Shown piece by piece: positions 42,126 to 45,414 of a stretch of DNA of 45,414 nucleotides. The notes beneath the pieces are model-generated. The model was not told the DNA's origin, ran no database searches, and worked only from the letters and a program-made list of their open reading frames with translations. A program made the translations under genes and the position numbers. This DNA is from an uncultured Clostridium sp. GTDB taxonomy: Bacteria > Bacillota > Clostridia > TANB77 > CAG-508. Each line of letters opens with the position of its first letter. The stretch's first letter is position 1. The stretch is taken from assembly GCA_947061115.1 (NCBI GenBank), contig CAMSMU010000005.1:1-45414 (forward strand), given 5' to 3'.

Positions 42126-43166
42126 ATAAGGATAATTTCCATCACTAAATGTTTCTGTCGTCCATTCCCACACATTTCCTCCCATATCATAAATGTTCTT
42201 GATTGAATTATAACCTGTATTTTTTAATGTACTATAATAATTTCCTCCTTGACTATTTACTGAATATGTTCCTATTTCTCCATCTATAAATTTAAGTGCT
42301 GTATCCCATGCATAGCTACTACATAATCTACTTTTTCCAGTATACATTCTTTCTGCTATAATAATTGCCTCATTTCTAGTTATATAATTATATACATTTA
42401 ATCCTGATTGTATTTTTCCGATTTGATCTATATTTCCTTTATTGCTTGAATTTCTTGATATATCTGTTCCTACTTCATATCTTCCTATGTAAAATCCTCC
42501 ATATTTTTCTATACTTATTTTTTCTTCTTTTTGCATTGCTTCATGATAATAATATGGTGTTTTATCTACTCTTTGTATTTTATAACTATCATCATCATCT
42601 TTTTCATTTAACATTATTTGTCTACTGCTCCATCCACTTTTTGTAAATGCATATCTATCGTACTTTAGTGTATTGTTTACTCCATCTATTGAACAAGGCA
42701 CCCATACAAATTGGTTTCTTATTGTATCACTATTGTTTGCTGTTACATCTTCTATTATTATTCCTTCTTCTACTGTTTGTTCAGGATTTAGTACTTTAAA
42801 TCCTGCTGGAACTACTACTTTATTTCCATTTATGTCTGTTGTTTCTGTATTTGTTTTTTCTTGTCCTGTTATTTCTCCTATTATTTTTTTGTTTTCATCT
42901 AGTATTAAATTATTTAGTGTTTCATCATAAGTATTTACAAAACTTTGCATCTCACTTGATTCATTTGCTTCTGCTTCTCTCCATATATTTGTTGCATTTC
43001 TGCTTCTTGCAAATAACCCATTATTGCCTACTGTTAGACTTATTGCTATTCCTGCTAGTATTAATAACAAGATTATTGTAACGACTAATGCTATCAATGT
43101 TATACCTGTGGGCGATTGATAATCACCCTTACAAACGTTTCTTATATCCTTTACACCTTTTATCAT
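42075..43166 (-). CDS. Prepilin-like membrane-anchored protein with FGE/sulfatase-modifying-type domain (frameshifted)
   Basis: The 363-residue frame begins with a leader (MIKGVKDIRNVCKGDYQSPTG) and a prepilin-type helix ITLIALVVTIILLLILAGIA with the processing glycine before ITLI. A linker follows (to about 110), then an FGE-sulfatase-like C-lectin domain (about 120-345): NQFVWVPCSIDG, YYYHEAMQKEEKISIEKYGGFYIGRYEVGTD, TRNEAIIIAERMY and DMGGNVWEWTTETFSDGNY. The frame then shifts and ends in CCRWSLWIKCIRISC; the right end is at 42005-42125. The active-site cysteines of true FGE are not apparent, so a binding role at the surface is more likely than formylglycine formation. A REP-like repeat forms part of the leader. 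Confidence 0.8.
   Translation of the reverse strand: MIKGVKDIRNVCKGDYQSPTGITLIALVVTIILLLILAGIAISLTVGNNGLFARSRNATNIWREAEANESSEMQSFVNTYDETLNNLILDENKKIIGEITGQEKTNTETTDINGNKVVVPAGFKVLNPEQTVEEGIIIEDVTANNSDTIRNQFVWVPCSIDGVNNTLKYDRYAFTKSGWSSRQIMLNEKDDDDSYKIQRVDKTPYYYHEAMQKEEKISIEKYGGFYIGRYEVGTDISRNSSNKGNIDQIGKIQSGLNVYNYITRNEAIIIAERMYTGKSRLCSSYAWDTALKFIDGEIGTYSVNSQGGNYYSTLKNTGYNSIKNIYDMGGNVWEWTTETFSDGNYPYVCCRWSLWIKCIRISC
43109..43136. repeat. REP-like repeat, copy 2, inside coding sequence
   Basis: GGGCGATTGATAATCACCC with ACAAACG resembles the intergenic copies at 36499 and 43333. On the minus strand it encodes VCKGDYQSPTG, which is exactly the segment ahead of the prepilin cleavage site. Confidence 0.65.
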
Positions 43167-43540
43167 TTAATTTATCCTCCTTAGTTTTTGCAATTATTGT
43201 TAACTTCTTTTTTATTATTTATATCATACCATTTCTTATTTTGCAATTGTTGTTGGTTGCTACTTTGAAGTTTGTTTTTATTATTATTTCTATTATTTAA
43301 TTTATTATTCTTTTGCTAAATATTGTTTTGTTAGGAGATTAATAATAGCCCCTACAATTTTTTCAAAATGTTACTCCTGTTTACCACTCAAAGAACTATG
43401 CCTTTTAAATTTTTCTAAAAAAAGATAGTTTGCTATGTTTACGTAAGCTTATTTTATTAGACCTTACGATATATACAGTATCAAGCACTTTAACGTTTTT
43501 CATTTGTGTTTTCCTTTATTTTTCTATTTTTATTATTTTA
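43167..43540. other. Intergenic stretch with a REP-like repeat remnant
   Basis: It is AT-rich. At 43333-43360 the words GATTAATAATAGCCCCTACAA match half of the REP-like repeat. No ORF or RNA structure convincing enough to name was found in the rest. Confidence 0.55.
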
Positions 43541-43801
43541 TCATATGCCTTTTATCTTTTCTACACTTTTACTTAAAAATATTTTTACTTGAAATTGCCA
43601 AATTGCTACGTCCCTCTTGGCATCTATTGCATCAATGAATCCATGCTGTGCATCTCCATAATAACCTTTAGGCTTTGTTGGATCTACTTTTTGACAGAAT
43701 ACTATTAAATCAATACATGCCTGCCCATCAGAGACTTTTCGGTTATTACAATATACTGTTTCAAAGACATACAAGATTAATTGCCGAAATCTCTCCTCCA
43801 T
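43541..43801 (-). CDS. Hypothetical small protein, 86 residues
   Basis: The start ATG is preceded by AAAGGAGGAGATTGCA, an excellent ribosome binding site. The protein begins MEERFRQLILYVFETVYCNN and contains QACIDLIVFCQKVDPTKPKGYYGDAQ and DAIDAKRDVAIWQFQVKIFL. There is no signal peptide or membrane helix; it is probably cytosolic. No family recognised. Isolated between the pilin/FGE gene and the DUF378 gene. Confidence 0.65.
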   Translation of the reverse strand: MEERFRQLILYVFETVYCNNRKVSDGQACIDLIVFCQKVDPTKPKGYYGDAQHGFIDAIDAKRDVAIWQFQVKIFLSKSVEKIKGI

Positions 43802-43914
43802 TGCAATCTCCTCCTTTCAAAAAAGTTTTCAAAAATAGAGACTTTTTCAATACATTACTTATTTATTATATAATAAATTTACATAATTTATAATATTTTT
43901 ACTGTACATTAAAA

Positions 43915-43930
43915 AATGGCCCGAAGGCCA
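43915..43930 (-). terminator. Terminator of the DUF378 gene
   Basis: ATGGCC, loop CGAA, GGCCAT with a stable GNRA-like loop on the plus strand; on the minus strand it is followed by TTTTT, 26 bases beyond the stop codon. Confidence 0.8.
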
Positions 43931-43956
43931 TATTTAAATTTTAAAAATTAATTTAA

Positions 43957-44151
43957 TTAGTCATTATCATACATAAAGTATCTTATTGACCATAATCCTG
44001 ATATTCCTACTAAAGTATATATAATTCTACTTATTACACTCATTGTACCAAATATTGTGTCTACTAAATTAAAATTAAAGATACCTATTAATCCCCAATT
44101 GATTGCACCAATAATGACTAATACTAATGCTATTCTATCAATTATTTTCAT
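43957..44151 (-). CDS. DUF378 family small membrane protein
   Basis: This 64-residue protein matches the DUF378 pattern (PF04070): IDRIALVLVIIGAINWGLIG, then FNFNLVDTIFGTMSVISRIIYTLVGISGLW. It has two membrane helices joined by a short loop. Function is unknown in the family. AGGAGTAAAA precedes the ATG. Confidence 0.9.
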   Translation of the reverse strand: MKIIDRIALVLVIIGAINWGLIGIFNFNLVDTIFGTMSVISRIIYTLVGISGLWSIRYFMYDND

Positions 44152-44254
44152 TTTATTTTACTCCTATCTTTAAAATTTATATTTTTATTTTATGCAATAT
44201 AATTTTTTTTATTCAAGATAGGATTATTACAATTTTTTTCATTTTTTGGTATTT

Positions 44255-45253
44255 TTATGTATTTTTTGTATAATTCCATGAATCTTTGCACATTTGCTCT
44301 AAATCTTTTTCTGCTGTCCAATCTAATACTTCTTTTGCTTTTGTTGTATCTGCATACATTTCAGCTACATCTCCTGCTCTTCTTTCTGTTATTTTATATT
44401 CTATTTTTTGTCCTGTTGCTTTTTCAAAATTATTTACTATATCTAATACAGAGTATCCTTTACCTGTTCCTAAATTATAGCTTTCTACTCCTGTAATTTT
44501 TTCTGCTCTTTTTAGTGCTTTTATATGTCCTTTTGCTAAGTCTACAACGTGTATATAATCTCTTACTCCTGTTCCATCTGGTGTTGGATAATCATTTCCA
44601 AATACTCTTAAATACTCTAGTTTTCCTTTTGCTACCTGATTTATATATGGCATTAAATTGTTTGGTATTCCATTCGGATCTTCTCCAATTAGTCCACTTT
44701 CATGTGCTCCTATTGGATTAAAGTATCTTAATAAAATTATACTCCAATTATTGTCTGATACATATACATCTGATAATATTTGCTCTATCATTAATTTAGT
44801 TTGTCCATATGGATTTGTTGCAGATAATGGAAAGTCTTCTTTTATTGGTACACTTTTAGGTATTCCATATACTGTAGCTGATGAACTAAATATTATTTTT
44901 TTCACATTATGTAATTTCATTACTTCTAATAACATTAATGTTCCGTATATATTATTATCGTAGTATTCTATTGGCTTTTCTACTGATTCACCTACTGCCT
45001 TTAATCCAGCAAAATGTATTACAGCTGTTATATCTTTATTTTCCTCAAACACTTTATTTAATTCTTCTTTATTTCTTATATCTAATTTATAAAATTTTAA
45101 GTCTTTTCCTGTGATCTTTTTTATATCTTCTATTGCCTTTTCTTTGCTATTTATAAGATTATCTACTACTATTACTTTTTCTCCTTCATTTAGTAATTCT
45201 ACTACTGTATGTGATCCTATATATCCAGCTCCTCCTGTTACTAATATTGACAT
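44255..45253 (-). CDS. galE: UDP-glucose 4-epimerase
   Basis: GalE interconverts UDP-glucose and UDP-galactose (and often the N-acetyl forms), supplying precursors for surface glycans. The 332 residues match. The NAD site is VTGGAGYIGSHTVVEL. The catalytic pair is S in FSSSATVYG and the YxxxK motif in NPYGQTKLMIEQ. The substrate segments LRYFNPIGAHESGLIGEDP and YNLGTGKGYSVL are intact. AGGAGGTAATAAA precedes the ATG. The LMW phosphatase gene lies immediately upstream in the same direction, an association common in exopolysaccharide clusters. Confidence 0.97.
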   Translation of the reverse strand: MSILVTGGAGYIGSHTVVELLNEGEKVIVVDNLINSKEKAIEDIKKITGKDLKFYKLDIRNKEELNKVFEENKDITAVIHFAGLKAVGESVEKPIEYYDNNIYGTLMLLEVMKLHNVKKIIFSSSATVYGIPKSVPIKEDFPLSATNPYGQTKLMIEQILSDVYVSDNNWSIILLRYFNPIGAHESGLIGEDPNGIPNNLMPYINQVAKGKLEYLRVFGNDYPTPDGTGVRDYIHVVDLAKGHIKALKRAEKITGVESYNLGTGKGYSVLDIVNNFEKATGQKIEYKITERRAGDVAEMYADTTKAKEVLDWTAEKDLEQMCKDSWNYTKNT

Positions 45254-45278
45254 TTTATTACCTCCTAAATATATTAAT

Positions 45279-45414
45279 TTAAATTTTTTTATTTTCTTTT
45301 AAATAATCTAAAAATCCTTCTAATCCTTCTACTATATCATCATATGTTATATCAAAGTTTCCTGTATACCATGGATCTGCAATGTCGCGAGGATTTTGTG
45401 AAAATTCTAATAAT
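45279..45414 (-). CDS. Low-molecular-weight protein tyrosine phosphatase, C-terminal part (runs off the window)
   Basis: The visible 44 codons read LLEFSQNPRDIADPWYTGNF, then DITYDDIVEGLEGFLDYLKE and NKKI, stop at 45279-45281. The DPW motif carries the general-acid aspartate of LMW-PTPs, and the TYDDIVEGLEGFLDYL helix is the family's C-terminal helix. The catalytic CX5R loop is outside the window. Such phosphatases often act on tyrosine kinases controlling polysaccharide export, in keeping with galE next to it. Confidence 0.85.
   Translation of the reverse strand, partial: LLEFSQNPRDIADPWYTGNFDITYDDIVEGLEGFLDYLKENKKI

Noticed and set aside
42075..43166. True formylglycine-generating enzyme
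   Set aside because: No sulfatase is nearby, the catalytic cysteine pair is not apparent and the protein has a pilin-like anchor.

Overview
The window is AT-rich DNA from a low-GC Gram-positive bacterium, most likely an uncultured gut member of the class Clostridia. Support for this comes from AAAGGAG-type ribosome binding sites, TTGAAA/TATAAT-type promoters, a SufCBDSU iron-sulfur operon, CwlD, SigE/SigK-like sigma proteins, a VanR/VanS-like two-component pair, prepilin-like leaders with a GITLIALVVTI core, and dispersed repeats of the RGDYQSP-encoding type. The exact lineage is inference. Nearly all genes lie on the minus strand. No tRNA, rRNA, CRISPR array, prophage or intact transposase gene was seen.

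Layout. 1-3050: a two-component system whose kinase is split by a frameshift. 3300-5950: small membrane proteins, SmpB, CwlD and structured intergenic repeats. 6079-9900: class II aldolase, GlmM and membrane proteins. 9923-12295: a flippase with a PssD/PssE-like glycosyltransferase pair. 12498-17045: ArgS, a phosphofructokinase, a cadherin-like surface protein and an O-methyltransferase. 17143-20770: three tandem sigma-factor-like units, each with its own promoter and terminator; the third is broken. 20871-28984: TypA, ribosomal S1-like protein, a Cmk-PlsC fusion, a P-loop/Asp23-like fusion and two membrane glycosyltransferases. 29324-31845: a secreted protein and two tandem trypsin-like proteases, one lacking its catalytic serine and one frameshifted in its signal peptide. 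32023-34594: Pnp and S15. 34836-36442: a CYTH-domain protein and a transposase-family relic. 36557-41722: the suf operon, with a small opposite-strand gene inserted between sufC and sufB. 42005-45414: a frameshifted pilin-like/FGE-fold surface protein, small proteins, GalE and the tail of a low-molecular-weight protein tyrosine phosphatase.

How the parts fit. The housekeeping blocks (translation, glycolysis, Fe-S assembly, cell-envelope sugar synthesis) look intact. Disrupted frames are concentrated in regulators and surface or secreted proteins (sensor kinase, third sigma copy, protease signal peptide, pilin/FGE protein). This looks more like decay or on/off switching of accessory functions than random sequencing error, but reads would have to decide.

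The least explained material is intergenic. At least three families of 95-175 bp structured elements recur here. Their hairpins keep their pairing while the stem sequence changes. Several are bounded by 16-20 bp inverted repeats that match perfectly within a locus but differ between loci. With the triplicated sigma-like regulators, these are the best candidates for something undescribed.
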